A stretch of 64,000 bases of DNA from Bacillota bacterium (GTDB lineage: Bacteria; Bacillota; Clostridia; Saccharofermentanales; Saccharofermentanaceae). Every line of letters begins with the position of its first letter. The first letter of the stretch is position 1. The DNA lies in assembly GCA_023397475.1 (NCBI GenBank), contig JAEWUD010000012.1, positions 1 to 64,000 on the forward strand, given 5' to 3'. Both the position numbers and the translations under genes were made by a program. The notes beneath the pieces are model-generated. The model was not told the DNA's origin, did not search any database, and was given only the letters and a program-made list of their open reading frames with translations. Below are positions 1 to 7,420 of the stretch, piece after piece.

Positions 1-300
1 GAGATGGGTAGCGCACATACGAAAACCCGTAAAGAAGCCAGTTTCGTATGTGCCTCAATGACAAATAACCGCTCTGAGATGGGTAGCGCACATACGAAAA
101 CCCGTGAAGAAGCCAGTTTCGTATGTGCCTCAATGACAAATAACCGCTCTGGGATCGCCGGCGCACATACGAAAACGCGTGAAGAAGCCAGTTTCGTATG
201 TGCCTCAATGACAAATAACCGCTCTGAGATGGGTAGCGCACATACGAAAACCCGTAAAGGAGCCAGTTTCGTATGTGCCTCATTGATATATAATCCCTGG
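1..300. repeat. Tandem 75-bp hairpin array (family A, four units)
   Basis: Four units start GCACATACG at 13, 88, 163 and 238, an exact 75-bp period. Each holds an inverted repeat, GCACATACGAAA then TTTCGTATGTGC, around a loop of about 17 nt, followed by a linker like TCAATGACAAATAACCGC. The same unit recurs singly at 2914-2955 and, in opposite orientation, at 39869-40059. The period is a multiple of three and stop-free, so an open frame of 25-residue repeats runs through it, but there is no ribosome binding site or signal peptide. I read it as non-coding. The array is cut by the window start. Confidence 0.85.
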
Positions 301-360
301 CTGACAGACTACGCCACAAGAAATTGCGACTGCCTTCATTTTCGCGAATTTATTACTCAG

Positions 361-746
361 GATGCGAGTGTAGGATGAACTTCCCCCTCCATAGGTTTGA
401 AGGTAAAATATCTCCGGAAGCGAGAGATATGGGAGACTGCACCATCGTCATGTGAAAATTAAACAGGGATGTCTCTCAGCTTTCATTTTGAGACTGCCCC
501 TTTTGTTTTCAAACCAGTCCCAGAGTATCCGGTACGCGTCGGGTCATTGACGGAATTTCCATATTACTGATTGTGTGCACAGCGAAGTGCATTTCTCGTC
601 ATAAATATCACCTGTCTGTTATCTTGAAAGAAGTGATTTTCCATCAGCCCATTTATCGATTACAATGACAAGAAATCGAACAGGAATGGATCGGACGACG
701 AATTTCGAAAGAATCTTCTGGCGATTGATAGCCCCAGTGTAGATTC
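361..746. other. Intergenic region without a recognisable gene
   Basis: No convincing coding frame is seen here. The one structured stretch is an imperfect hairpin at about 467-511, where GTCTC pairs with GAGAC and CCCCTTTTG follows. It could be a weak terminator for transcription coming from the repeat array. The rest shows nothing I can name. Confidence 0.4.
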
Positions 747-759
747 GGAGGAGATGACC

Positions 760-1197
760 ATGAGAATTGTCACGGCGACCGAGAACAATATTTACCTTCT
801 CGTTTCGATGAATCGGGAACTTTTCGAGGATGAGAAGAACGACGCGATTCCGACCGATGAAGTCTTGGGACAGCGACTTCGTGAGCACCTCGGGAACGGT
901 TGTTGTGCGTATCTTTTCACGGATGGGGAGGAGACGGTCGGGTATGCCCTGGTGAACCGCAAAGCGTCACCCGAGTACTTGATGCATTTCATGATCCGTC
1001 GTGCGAGTCGCCGCTCCGGCATGGGCACGGAGGCATTCCGGCTCCTGACCGAGGCCTTGGGGACGGGGCGTCTTGATCTCGATGTCTTCTGTTGGAACGA
1101 TCGAGGGCGCGCATTCTGGCACAGTCTCGGCTTCCGGGAGCGGTGCATTATTATGCGAAGAGATGTGCCGTTATCCGCGTCAAGTGATATCATGTAA
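760..1197 (+). CDS. GNAT-family N-acetyltransferase
   Basis: The 145-residue product has the layout of a small GCN5-related acetyltransferase, which moves an acetyl group from acetyl-CoA to an amine. The acetyl-CoA loop is seen as RRSGMG at about residues 84-89, after a beta strand (YLMHFMIR). A late strand-helix (DVFCWNDRGRAFWHSLGF) matches the usual motif B ending in 'GF'. I chose ATG 760 because GGAGGAG at 747-753 lies 6 bases before it; ATG 754 would touch the binding site. The substrate cannot be told. The next gene, a small XRE regulator, follows after 73 bases on the same strand. Confidence 0.75.
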   Translation: MRIVTATENNIYLLVSMNRELFEDEKNDAIPTDEVLGQRLREHLGNGCCAYLFTDGEETVGYALVNRKASPEYLMHFMIRRASRRSGMGTEAFRLLTEALGTGRLDLDVFCWNDRGRAFWHSLGFRERCIIMRRDVPLSASSDIM

Positions 1198-1270
1198 TGG
1201 TACAAGAATAGAGCGTTAGAGCAAAAGTTTTGTGTATCTCACAGGCAATAAGGAAGGCAGGGACGGATCA

Positions 1271-1612
1271 ATGTCACTAGGATCAACATTGCGCAGTAGA
1301 AGAGAAGAGATGAATCTTACACAGAGCATGGTCTCCATACGAATCGGCGGAATCACGCATCAGGCCGTCAGCAATTGGGAACGCGACTTATCGATCCCGT
1401 CCGACGGACACATTGCACAACTCGCGGGAATCCTTGCACTCGAGGAAAGTTACCTCCGACAGGAAGCCGTTGCGGCTCGCGAGAAATTGCGTCTCGAGAT
1501 CGGAAGCTTTGCGGAAGATCATGCGCGAAAACAGGCGCAAGCCGTGAAGGACACATCGTCCGACGACCCTCTGGCATCGTTGTTTCGCGGAATTCGGGGT
1601 TTGTTCGGCTGA
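1271..1612 (+). CDS. XRE-family transcriptional regulator
   Basis: The 113-residue protein begins with a Cro/CI helix-turn-helix at about residues 3-58 (LGSTLRSRREEMNLTQ, then HQAVSNWERDLSIPS). The rest is a short charged tail with no recognisable sensor domain. It probably binds an operator as a dimer. ATG 1271 is preferred because the HTH normally begins within a few residues of the start; the upstream binding site (AGGGACGG) is mediocre. A strong bidirectional terminator follows at 1704-1751. Its targets are unknown. Confidence 0.75.
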   Translation: MSLGSTLRSRREEMNLTQSMVSIRIGGITHQAVSNWERDLSIPSDGHIAQLAGILALEESYLRQEAVAAREKLRLEIGSFAEDHARKQAQAVKDTSSDDPLASLFRGIRGLFG

Positions 1613-1703
1613 GTCCCTTTTGCCAGTCGCGATCTGGTAGTCCTTCCGCCGAAGAATGAATTTGATCGCGAAAAACAACGCAACACAGATCATGTATCGA
1701 AAA

Positions 1704-1751
1704 AAAACACCTCAACGCGAAATCGGATAACCGACTGGCGTGAGGTGTTTT
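1704..1751. terminator. Bidirectional rho-independent terminator
   Basis: AAAACACCTCA (1704-1714) pairs perfectly with TGAGGTGTTTT (1741-1751), with A and T runs on both flanks. It lies between two convergent XRE regulator genes and can serve both. Confidence 0.85.
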
Positions 1752-1871
1752 CGTGTAAGTATATAGGGATTATCAGCGATCAAAAAGTCGAATCAGATTT
1801 TCGCTGCCATGGTTGTTGCCAAACGGCGTAATTCATTTTTCGCGGACTTGTCTGCTATCAAACGGCTAAGC

Positions 1872-2210
1872 TTAAATTTTCGCGGAATCAACCGCCTCAA
1901 CAATCTTGCGATAGTACTCGGTCTCGTTCGCATCGGCCTCGCAGAAGCGCGCCAGTAACCATGCGCGTGAACGGTTGTCATCCGTTGTCGGGAGACCCGG
2001 CAGCGGCGCGTCCGTCAAACCCGCGAGATAATCGATACTGCAGCCGAGGGCACGGGAGATGGCGCGAACCGTCGAGATGCGCGGGTCGGAGGTCTGGCTG
2101 CTCAGAAGCTTGTTGATGGTTCCGACCGGGACACCGGCACGCGATGCCAGTTCATCGGAGGTCAGTCCGAGAAGCTGTTTCCGATCCATAATACGATCAA
2201 CAAGTGACAT
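1872..2210 (-). CDS. XRE-family transcriptional regulator
   Basis: The 112-residue protein has a canonical HTH_XRE fold at about residues 5-60: LTSDELASRAGVPVGTINKL is the DNA-reading part and ISTVRAISRALGCSIDYL the capping helices. The C-terminal half is short and acidic, without a recognisable ligand domain. The start is the ATG at 2210, preceded by GGAGGATTCT. The gene points away from the small HTH gene at 2369, so the spacer at 2211-2368 probably holds promoters for both. Likely a repressor; targets are unknown. Confidence 0.8.
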   Translation of the reverse strand: MSLVDRIMDRKQLLGLTSDELASRAGVPVGTINKLLSSQTSDPRISTVRAISRALGCSIDYLAGLTDAPLPGLPTTDDNRSRAWLLARFCEADANETEYYRKIVEAVDSAKI

Positions 2211-2290
2211 AGAATCCTCCGAAAAATAGATTGTCCTCCATAAAAATATCATCAATTTTGCGCCCGTGGGTAATGAGATTCGTAAACCGC

Positions 2291-2348
2291 TTGAAACTAA
2301 CCGAATAGGGTGATAATCTTTCCGTATAAATAACCGTAAAAGGTTATT
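2291..2348 (+). promoter_or_regulatory. Promoter and dyad operator for the small HTH gene
   Basis: TTGAAA (2291-2296) and TAATCT (2314-2319) are 17 bases apart, a good sigma-A promoter. Just downstream AATAACC (2329-2335) and GGTTATT (2342-2348) form a perfect dyad over the expected transcript start. This fits autoregulation by one of the two flanking XRE proteins. Confidence 0.55.
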
Positions 2349-2368
2349 ACTCGGAGGGTTAGAGCGTT

Positions 2369-2563
2369 TTGTTACAGAATCTTGTGGCTGAGTTGCGAAG
2401 ATGCGAGGTCTCGGAAGCGGAAATTGCCCGGATTCTGGGACACGACGAGACGTGGTTCCGCGACCGGATTGACGGGCGCGAAGAATTCACCCTCTCGGAG
2501 ATGCTCGCTCTTCGGACGGCACTTGGCAGCGAGGCCACGCTCGAGTACCTGGCAGCGACCTAA
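2369..2563 (+). CDS. Small HTH DNA-binding protein
   Basis: This short 64-residue protein is almost entirely a helix-turn-helix (EVSEAEIARILGHDETWFRDRI, then FTLSEMLALRTALG), like a stripped XRE domain. The start appears to be TTG 2369; the binding site CGGAGGG lies about 12 bases upstream, which is long, so the start is uncertain. A promoter with a dyad operator sits directly upstream and a terminator follows at 2699. It is probably a small regulator or antirepressor. Its opposite neighbour is another XRE gene. Confidence 0.6.
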   Translation: MLQNLVAELRRCEVSEAEIARILGHDETWFRDRIDGREEFTLSEMLALRTALGSEATLEYLAAT

Positions 2564-2698
2564 GTACCGAGTCAACGGATATACAATCAAGCAGCGACCT
2601 AAGCCTTCGTCGCCACCCACACAAGTCCTTCCGCATCGGGAGACCGTATCATAGAGGTAGAGTTTCATCGCTCGCACTTTCCGATGCTAAGGAAACGA

Positions 2699-2735
2699 CC
2701 CGCTTCGTCAGCTCAGCACTGGCGCGGCGGGTTTT
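2699..2735 (+). terminator. Rho-independent terminator
   Basis: CCCGC (2699-2703) pairs with GCGGG (2727-2731), with inner pairing CGTCAG/CTGGCG and a TTTTATTT tract after it. It lies 136 bases past the small HTH gene. Confidence 0.6.
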
Positions 2736-2913
2736 ATTTCGAGAGGGGGAGGGGGTGGTTAGGATAAGTTCAAGAGAGATATCTCGTGATGGCGATAATT
2801 TTGGTATAACGACATAAGGATGTGATTCGGCTGCTCTGAATGCGCTCATATGTCAATGATTACGCACGAAAACAGTGATTCTTCATAGCTTTGTACGTAA
2901 TTTATATCATTGA

Positions 2914-2955
2914 TGCACATACGAAACGAGCTCTTTCATGGGTTTTCGTATGTGC
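2914..2955. repeat. Solo hairpin repeat (family A)
   Basis: This is a single copy of the GCACATACGAAA/TTTCGTATGTGC hairpin, preceded by the family linker in the form TTTATATCATTGAT. Its loop matches the orientation of the 39869-40059 array, not that of the array at the window start. Confidence 0.8.
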
Positions 2956-3197
2956 GCTGGCTGGATCAACTGATCTATTGTCTCGAATGGACGGACGAAC
3001 CGGCGGAGAATGTGCGCGCGCTTTGTCGAGTTCAACATGCTAATTGGCATAGGAAATACAATCGATCTTACGCCGTGCCGACACAGATGCAACGTCTCAC
3101 CATAGTGGACCTTCTTCAGAAGCACACGGAAACGCTCGGCGCGGAGGCGGACACGATCCGATTCCTCCTTGCGGACGGACATGGATCAATGGCATAG
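2956..3197 (+). pseudogene. Possible C-terminal gene remnant behind a hairpin repeat
   Basis: An open frame continues straight out of the hairpin repeat. From about 2956 it reads like ordinary protein (WLDQLIYCLEWTDEPAEN near the start, QRLTIVDLLQKHTETLGAEA near the end). It has no start codon with a ribosome binding site and its beginning is repeat sequence. It may be the tail of a gene whose 5' part was lost when the repeat was placed there, or it may be chance. I cannot assign a family. Confidence 0.3.
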
Positions 3198-3223
3198 GTC
3201 AATAGAAGATCAGAGATAAGGCC

Positions 3224-4339
3224 TCAGAATGACACATCCTCAACCATATTCAGGATCTGTGACCAGGCCTCTTCATCATTACCCGTCGCGGTGATGCTAT
3301 AACACGTATCCCCGGTTCGGATGCAGATCTGGGGTCCTTCCGAGTCGGACTCGAATATCCATCCTTCATAATTCTGACCGGAGATATAGGAGAAATCACA
3401 ATCGTTCACCGTAAATATTCTAGAGGCGAAATTCATCGTGAATAAAGTGCGCTCGTATTCTTCCTCCGTTTGTTCGAAGGACCAATACACGGATTGATCT
3501 TCACTGGCGCCAAAGACGCTACTGTCATCTGTCACAGACATATCTTCCGGATACCCAACGTCAGCGAGCATCGCCACAAATTCTGCCGCCGTAGGAACGC
3601 TCGCCGTATCGGCGAACGGGTTCTCCAGCTCACCGTAGCGCAAATCATCCCGACCCAATCCGGTCTCCGCCATCGCCAACAGGAACGCATTCAATTTGCC
3701 CGCGTCCTCGGGCACTTCCGCACGGATAACATCCTTGCCTGACTGGTAAAAGAAGACGAAACGGCATGCGTCGCCCACCCATTGGAAATGCGTGACAGAC
3801 AGAAAATCATCGGTGCGATCCATAAAAAGATTCAATTGCTTGCTATCCTCACGATACAAACTCTCCCCAATCGCCGTAACGACATACGAATAGATAGCTT
3901 CGTGCGCTTCGGCGGCATCCGGGTAGTCCGTTATAAGCACGGTTGACTGCTCGTCCTCTGTAGTGTAAGTTGTCGACGGTGTCGAGCCTTCTGTTTCACT
4001 TCCCTTTTGACGATATTCGTAAGAAGCCAACACTTCCCCGAGGTCACTCAGGTCAACCCCGGTTTCCGGCGCGAAAAGTTCCTCATAACCCGAAGTGCTC
4101 AGAATATCCTCGTAGGTGTAGGTAATTCCGTCGATATCGACCGTCCGCTCAGTCGACGCGTCCGTGGCCTCCGCTGAGAGTTCGGTAGTATTATCTGTCT
4201 CCGTAACCGAGGTTGGCGGCAATCTCTCTGTGTTTGTTTCGGATTCTTGTAGAATGATTTCTGGCTTGCTGACGCACCCGCTCGTAGTGGCGATGCAGAG
4301 AAGTAGGAGCATTGCGAAAAAAGTCGTAGATCGACGCAT
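3224..4339 (-). CDS. Exported lipoprotein with two-part domain seen also in the BlaR1-like protein
   Basis: The 371-residue product has a lipoprotein signal (LLLLCIATTSGC, Cys22), a Thr/Glu-rich linker, then a globular part. The start is the ATG at 4339 behind GGGAGGT. The globular region contains VIRAEVPEDAGKLNAFLLAM followed by TAAEFVAMLADVGY. These resemble VIHAEITVDVPRLVTFYEAM and SASDFENILTERGY in the sensor half of the BlaR1-like protein at 21343. The two therefore probably share a domain; this is by eye only. It should sit on the outer face of the membrane. A dyad CTGATT/AATCAG at 4417-4435 upstream is a candidate operator. Function unknown. Confidence 0.65.
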   Translation of the reverse strand: MRRSTTFFAMLLLLCIATTSGCVSKPEIILQESETNTERLPPTSVTETDNTTELSAEATDASTERTVDIDGITYTYEDILSTSGYEELFAPETGVDLSDLGEVLASYEYRQKGSETEGSTPSTTYTTEDEQSTVLITDYPDAAEAHEAIYSYVVTAIGESLYREDSKQLNLFMDRTDDFLSVTHFQWVGDACRFVFFYQSGKDVIRAEVPEDAGKLNAFLLAMAETGLGRDDLRYGELENPFADTASVPTAAEFVAMLADVGYPEDMSVTDDSSVFGASEDQSVYWSFEQTEEEYERTLFTMNFASRIFTVNDCDFSYISGQNYEGWIFESDSEGPQICIRTGDTCYSITATGNDEEAWSQILNMVEDVSF

Positions 4340-4540
4340 AGATTAACCTCCCAAAGGACCTCGAAATCATGTTGCCGGCGGATGCTGATGGAGAGAAGGG
4401 GAGAGTAATAATATTCCTGATTGCTACATAATCAGAGTAGCAGAACATGATGTTTCGAGCAAACGCATTTATCACGACCAATGAATTCTATATCTACCCG
4501 CAGAGCCTCTCTAAAACAACAAAATTGATATAGGAAATTA

Positions 4541-4598
4541 TTGACAAACAATAATTCAGACCTTATGATCAAGGAAGAATTATCGTAAAACAATAATT
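4541..4598 (+). promoter_or_regulatory. Promoter and operator of the DUF2975/HTH operon
   Basis: TTGACA (4541-4546) and TATGAT (4564-4569) are 17 bases apart, a near-consensus promoter. Downstream AATTAT (4578-4583) and ATAATT (4593-4598) form a dyad. The decamer AACAATAATT occurs both in the promoter spacer and in the dyad. This arrangement suggests autoregulation, plausibly by the small HTH protein encoded at 5626. Confidence 0.65.
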
Positions 4599-4614
4599 AC
4601 AGAGGAGATTGGGT

Positions 4615-5613
4615 ATGCGTCGGAAAACACTTCTCATGTTCTTGTGTTTGGAGGCCATCGTCTGCGTCATCGTGGGGATCTGGGGCGGTGATTTGGCGAT
4701 TTCCTATCGTACCATTGCCGCATTCCCGTTCGAACCGATCGGACAGGGTCTGCGATTCCTGTCGGAATCGGGCGTCCTCGGCAATGTACTCGCGATTACT
4801 CTCTATATCGTGATCTGCCTCGCACCGATTCTTTATAGTTTTCTGACGACGACTCGACGTATTCCTCCGCCAGAGGATGCACTTCTTGTGTTGCTTTCAA
4901 TTCTTTCTTTCGTCTTCTTGTATAGGTTTGTGAACCCGGCTTCGATACCGTCGGTGTTGCCTGCTATGTTTGGAAATGTATTCGGAAAGGCCTTGATGGG
5001 TCAGATGATTTATTCCGTCATGCTGACCTATATTCTTCTGAAGTTTCTGCGTCACACCTATACATCGGATCGGAAAATTCTCCAGAAATACCTGGTGATT
5101 TTTCTCGGTGCGCTGGCGATCCTGTTCGTATATCAGGCGGCCGGAAACGATTTTAGCCAATTTACGGATGGTTTGCGAAATCAATCGAGCACTCCGAACT
5201 TCTTAGATGTTTCACTTACGGTGAACCAGTCGAGCTCCGTCAATGGATTGTTATCTGTGGTTATATCCTTTGTCGGGTTACTTGTGCGGTCTGTGTCTTC
5301 CCTGAGTAGTGTCATCATAATTTTCTCTGTCTTGGAACTTCTTGAGAATCTCGAAAAGGGACGATATTCCGAAGAGACAGTACGCATGGCACAGTATATG
5401 TCAAATCTTTGCGGAGTGTTACTTGCAATAACGATTCTATCCAGTTTGGTCTATAATCTGCTGCAGTACTTGCTGGCTAATCATTTACAGAATCTCACAA
5501 TGAATATGGATATTCCCCTTCTGCCGATTATCTTCCTCCTGGCGATTCTTTTCGCGACGCAGCTTCTACGCGATAACCGGAAATTGCAGGAAGACAACAG
5601 CCTGTTTATCTAA
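4615..5613 (+). CDS. Multi-pass membrane protein with C-terminal DUF2975-like region
   Basis: The 332-residue protein has about eight hydrophobic segments. Its last 110 residues resemble DUF2975: a membrane helix, a short loop (ENLEKGRYSEETVRMAQYM) where the family has 'PFSxENVRRLR', further helices, and the ending LLRDNRKLQEDNSLFI, close to the usual 'xELQEEQDLTI'. Most DUF2975 proteins are about half this length, so the first half is extra. They are normally encoded next to a YozG-type HTH protein, as here, 12 bases downstream. ATG 4615 has GAGGAG 8 bases before it. The biochemical role of the family is unknown; a membrane-linked switch for the HTH partner is an inference. Confidence 0.65.
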   Translation: MRRKTLLMFLCLEAIVCVIVGIWGGDLAISYRTIAAFPFEPIGQGLRFLSESGVLGNVLAITLYIVICLAPILYSFLTTTRRIPPPEDALLVLLSILSFVFLYRFVNPASIPSVLPAMFGNVFGKALMGQMIYSVMLTYILLKFLRHTYTSDRKILQKYLVIFLGALAILFVYQAAGNDFSQFTDGLRNQSSTPNFLDVSLTVNQSSSVNGLLSVVISFVGLLVRSVSSLSSVIIIFSVLELLENLEKGRYSEETVRMAQYMSNLCGVLLAITILSSLVYNLLQYLLANHLQNLTMNMDIPLLPIIFLLAILFATQLLRDNRKLQEDNSLFI

Positions 5614-5625
5614 TGGAGTAGAACC

Positions 5626-5859
5626 ATGGCAATACGAATTCATCTGGAAGATATTCTTAAGGAACGCGGGATGACGTCCAAGGAACTCTGTTCCCTGGTC
5701 GGCATCACGGAAGCCAATCTATCAATCTTGCGAAGCGGCAAGGCCAAGGGTGTACGCTTTGCTACGGTGAACCGGATCTGTTACTTTCTCGGCTGCGATG
5801 TCGGCGATATTCTGAAATTCGATGGGAATCTGGAGGTAGATGAGGATGATGATGAATAA
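5626..5859 (+). CDS. YozG-like Cro/CI regulator
   Basis: The 77-residue protein is one helix-turn-helix domain: LKERGMTSKELCSLVGITEANLSILRSGKAKGVRFATVNRIC in sense, ending in an acidic tail (EVDEDDDE). Size, sequence style and position next to a DUF2975 gene match the YozG family. ATG 5626 has GGAG 8 bases upstream. The stop overlaps the start of the next gene, so their translation is probably coupled. It is the best candidate for binding the dyad at 4578-4598. Confidence 0.8.
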   Translation: MAIRIHLEDILKERGMTSKELCSLVGITEANLSILRSGKAKGVRFATVNRICYFLGCDVGDILKFDGNLEVDEDDDE

Positions 5860-6796
5860 GAGATACATAGTAGCTCCTCTTGCTGTTTTGGGGATCGCTC
5901 TTGTGATAGGTGTAATTTCGACGCTAAGTGGTATGTGTCTGGCGGAGCCGAACAGCACCGAAGACGAAAAGCCGGATCAGTTGATTGGTTTTCTCATCAC
6001 AGAAGGAACCTGGTCTTCGCAAGATATATTCCAAACTTCCTCCGACGAAGCCGCAAGAGTATATGCGACAAATATTCCAGAGCAAGATTCAGCCGAAGTT
6101 ACTGGAATATCGGATAAGAATCTGCCGGTGTCTTTTGAAGGAATTGAGGGACCGTTTTGCTTCTATGTAATAGATGAGTTCTATGAATTAGACGAGAGAA
6201 TGTCAACGTCAACGCAATATGCGGATAATAGTGTTTTTGATTCCTGCTTTAGCTATAACGTGACGGATCAGGAAGTAGCCATAGCAATTGAAGGATCTGT
6301 TGCCGTTCTTCCCTCCGAAATCTCTGATGAATCGTATTTCGTCCACCCTGTATTCCAAGGGGAGGACGGACGAGTGTACGTAATTCCGGAACATTCGGGG
6401 ATTAATGCTCCGATGGTAGGCATGAGCAACTCGTACTCCATCAGCAACCAAAGTACAATTAACGATTCGGGAATTGAGACATCATCTGGTAACTCCGTAA
6501 CCGTAACGATCTACGGCAAGTATCCACCGGTTTCGATCACCATTCTTCAGATGAATGATAAGAATGAGGTTATTTCCCGACTGGACTGCGAGCCTGGACA
6601 ACTGCCGGAGACGCTTGTCACAGAGAAAAGCACGGAGTATCTGATCGTTGAGGAGATAGTTACAGGAGCTGAGGGCTTGCCGATCGTCAATCGCACGGTT
6701 ATAAACCACGGAGAAGAAATTCTTCTGACCCATTATCTTCCCGATAACAGCAAATGGATTTCTGCCCAGGTTACTGCGCTGGAGTGGCAGAAGTAA
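5846..6796 (+). CDS. Membrane-anchored extracellular protein, unknown function
   Basis: A hydrophobic N-terminal segment (IVAPLAVLGIALVIGVIST) is followed by an acidic, largely beta-type exported region of about 280 residues rich in Ser, Thr, Ile and Val. No lipobox is visible. Several ATGs lie in a row at 5840, 5846, 5849 and 5852; 5846 has the best spacing from GGAGG (5832-5836). The start overlaps the preceding HTH gene by 14 bases, which ties it to the same operon. I do not recognise the family. Its place suggests a surface partner of the DUF2975/HTH module. Confidence 0.6.
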   Translation: MMMNKRYIVAPLAVLGIALVIGVISTLSGMCLAEPNSTEDEKPDQLIGFLITEGTWSSQDIFQTSSDEAARVYATNIPEQDSAEVTGISDKNLPVSFEGIEGPFCFYVIDEFYELDERMSTSTQYADNSVFDSCFSYNVTDQEVAIAIEGSVAVLPSEISDESYFVHPVFQGEDGRVYVIPEHSGINAPMVGMSNSYSISNQSTINDSGIETSSGNSVTVTIYGKYPPVSITILQMNDKNEVISRLDCEPGQLPETLVTEKSTEYLIVEEIVTGAEGLPIVNRTVINHGEEILLTHYLPDNSKWISAQVTALEWQK

Positions 6797-6832
6797 TAGA
6801 GCAATACTTTTCTCTGAAAGGAGACTTCCTCC

Positions 6833-7351
6833 ATGATCGATAAGAAGGCAATGGAGCTCATACGCAAGTCGTACCGGAAAAGCATTTCCGAAGAAGAGAA
6901 GGCATATTGCCGGGAGAAGGGGCTGTTGATGGCTCATGAACCCGTAACACATAATAAAGCGGTTATGCAAATCCACGAACTCTCGACGAAGATTTCGCTT
7001 GAATCAGCCGCCAGATCCTTCCTCTACAGTATATCCAGCGGAGATCGCAGGTATCGTACGATATTGTCGAGCCTAATATGGGCGAAGCGTCTACCGGCCC
7101 ATTATCTTAAACGCGAAACGAGATCCTATCTCTCGCCGGCATGTACGATCTGCGGGATGGCCCTTTCCAGACATAACGACAAGACAGATCTTCCGATGCT
7201 GGAATATGCCAATCAGAGCCTTTTCCCGAGAAGGCGCTTTGTGGATATCTGTTGTGCCGGATATGTATTACACGATTTGCTTCAATTTAAGGATCTGCCC
7301 GCCGTGGATTTTGTCGAGGAAGACCTTCGAAGCCTCCGGAGAATCCTTTGA
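6833..7351 (+). CDS. Unknown protein, probably N-terminal part of a gene split by an in-frame TGA
   Basis: The 172-residue product has ATG 6833 behind AAAGGAG. It is soluble and basic at the N-terminus, with a Cys cluster (CTICGMALSRH, then DICCAGY) that could bind metal. It ends at TGA 7349-7351. The same reading frame then stays open to 8947, with sense-looking protein directly after the stop (LAEEISTSNKVNALLNLISA) and no ribosome binding site. I think 6833-8947 was or is one gene of about 705 codons. Either the TGA is a nonsense mutation, or it is read through, or the two halves are separate proteins. Family unknown. Confidence 0.55.
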   Translation: MIDKKAMELIRKSYRKSISEEEKAYCREKGLLMAHEPVTHNKAVMQIHELSTKISLESAARSFLYSISSGDRRYRTILSSLIWAKRLPAHYLKRETRSYLSPACTICGMALSRHNDKTDLPMLEYANQSLFPRRRFVDICCAGYVLHDLLQFKDLPAVDFVEEDLRSLRRIL

Positions 7352-7420
7352 CTTGCAGAGGAGATCAGTACGTCGAACAAGGTAAATGCGCTGCTGAATC
7401 TGATATCCGCCGAGACATCC

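Noticed and set aside
4..378. Open frame of 25-residue repeats through the first array
   Set aside because: It is explained by stop-free 75-bp repeat units; there is no ribosome binding site or signal, and the DNA palindrome is the better-conserved trait.
7349..7351. Selenocysteine codon
   Set aside because: There is no obvious SECIS-like hairpin just after the TGA and no Cys-homologue context or redox motif around it.
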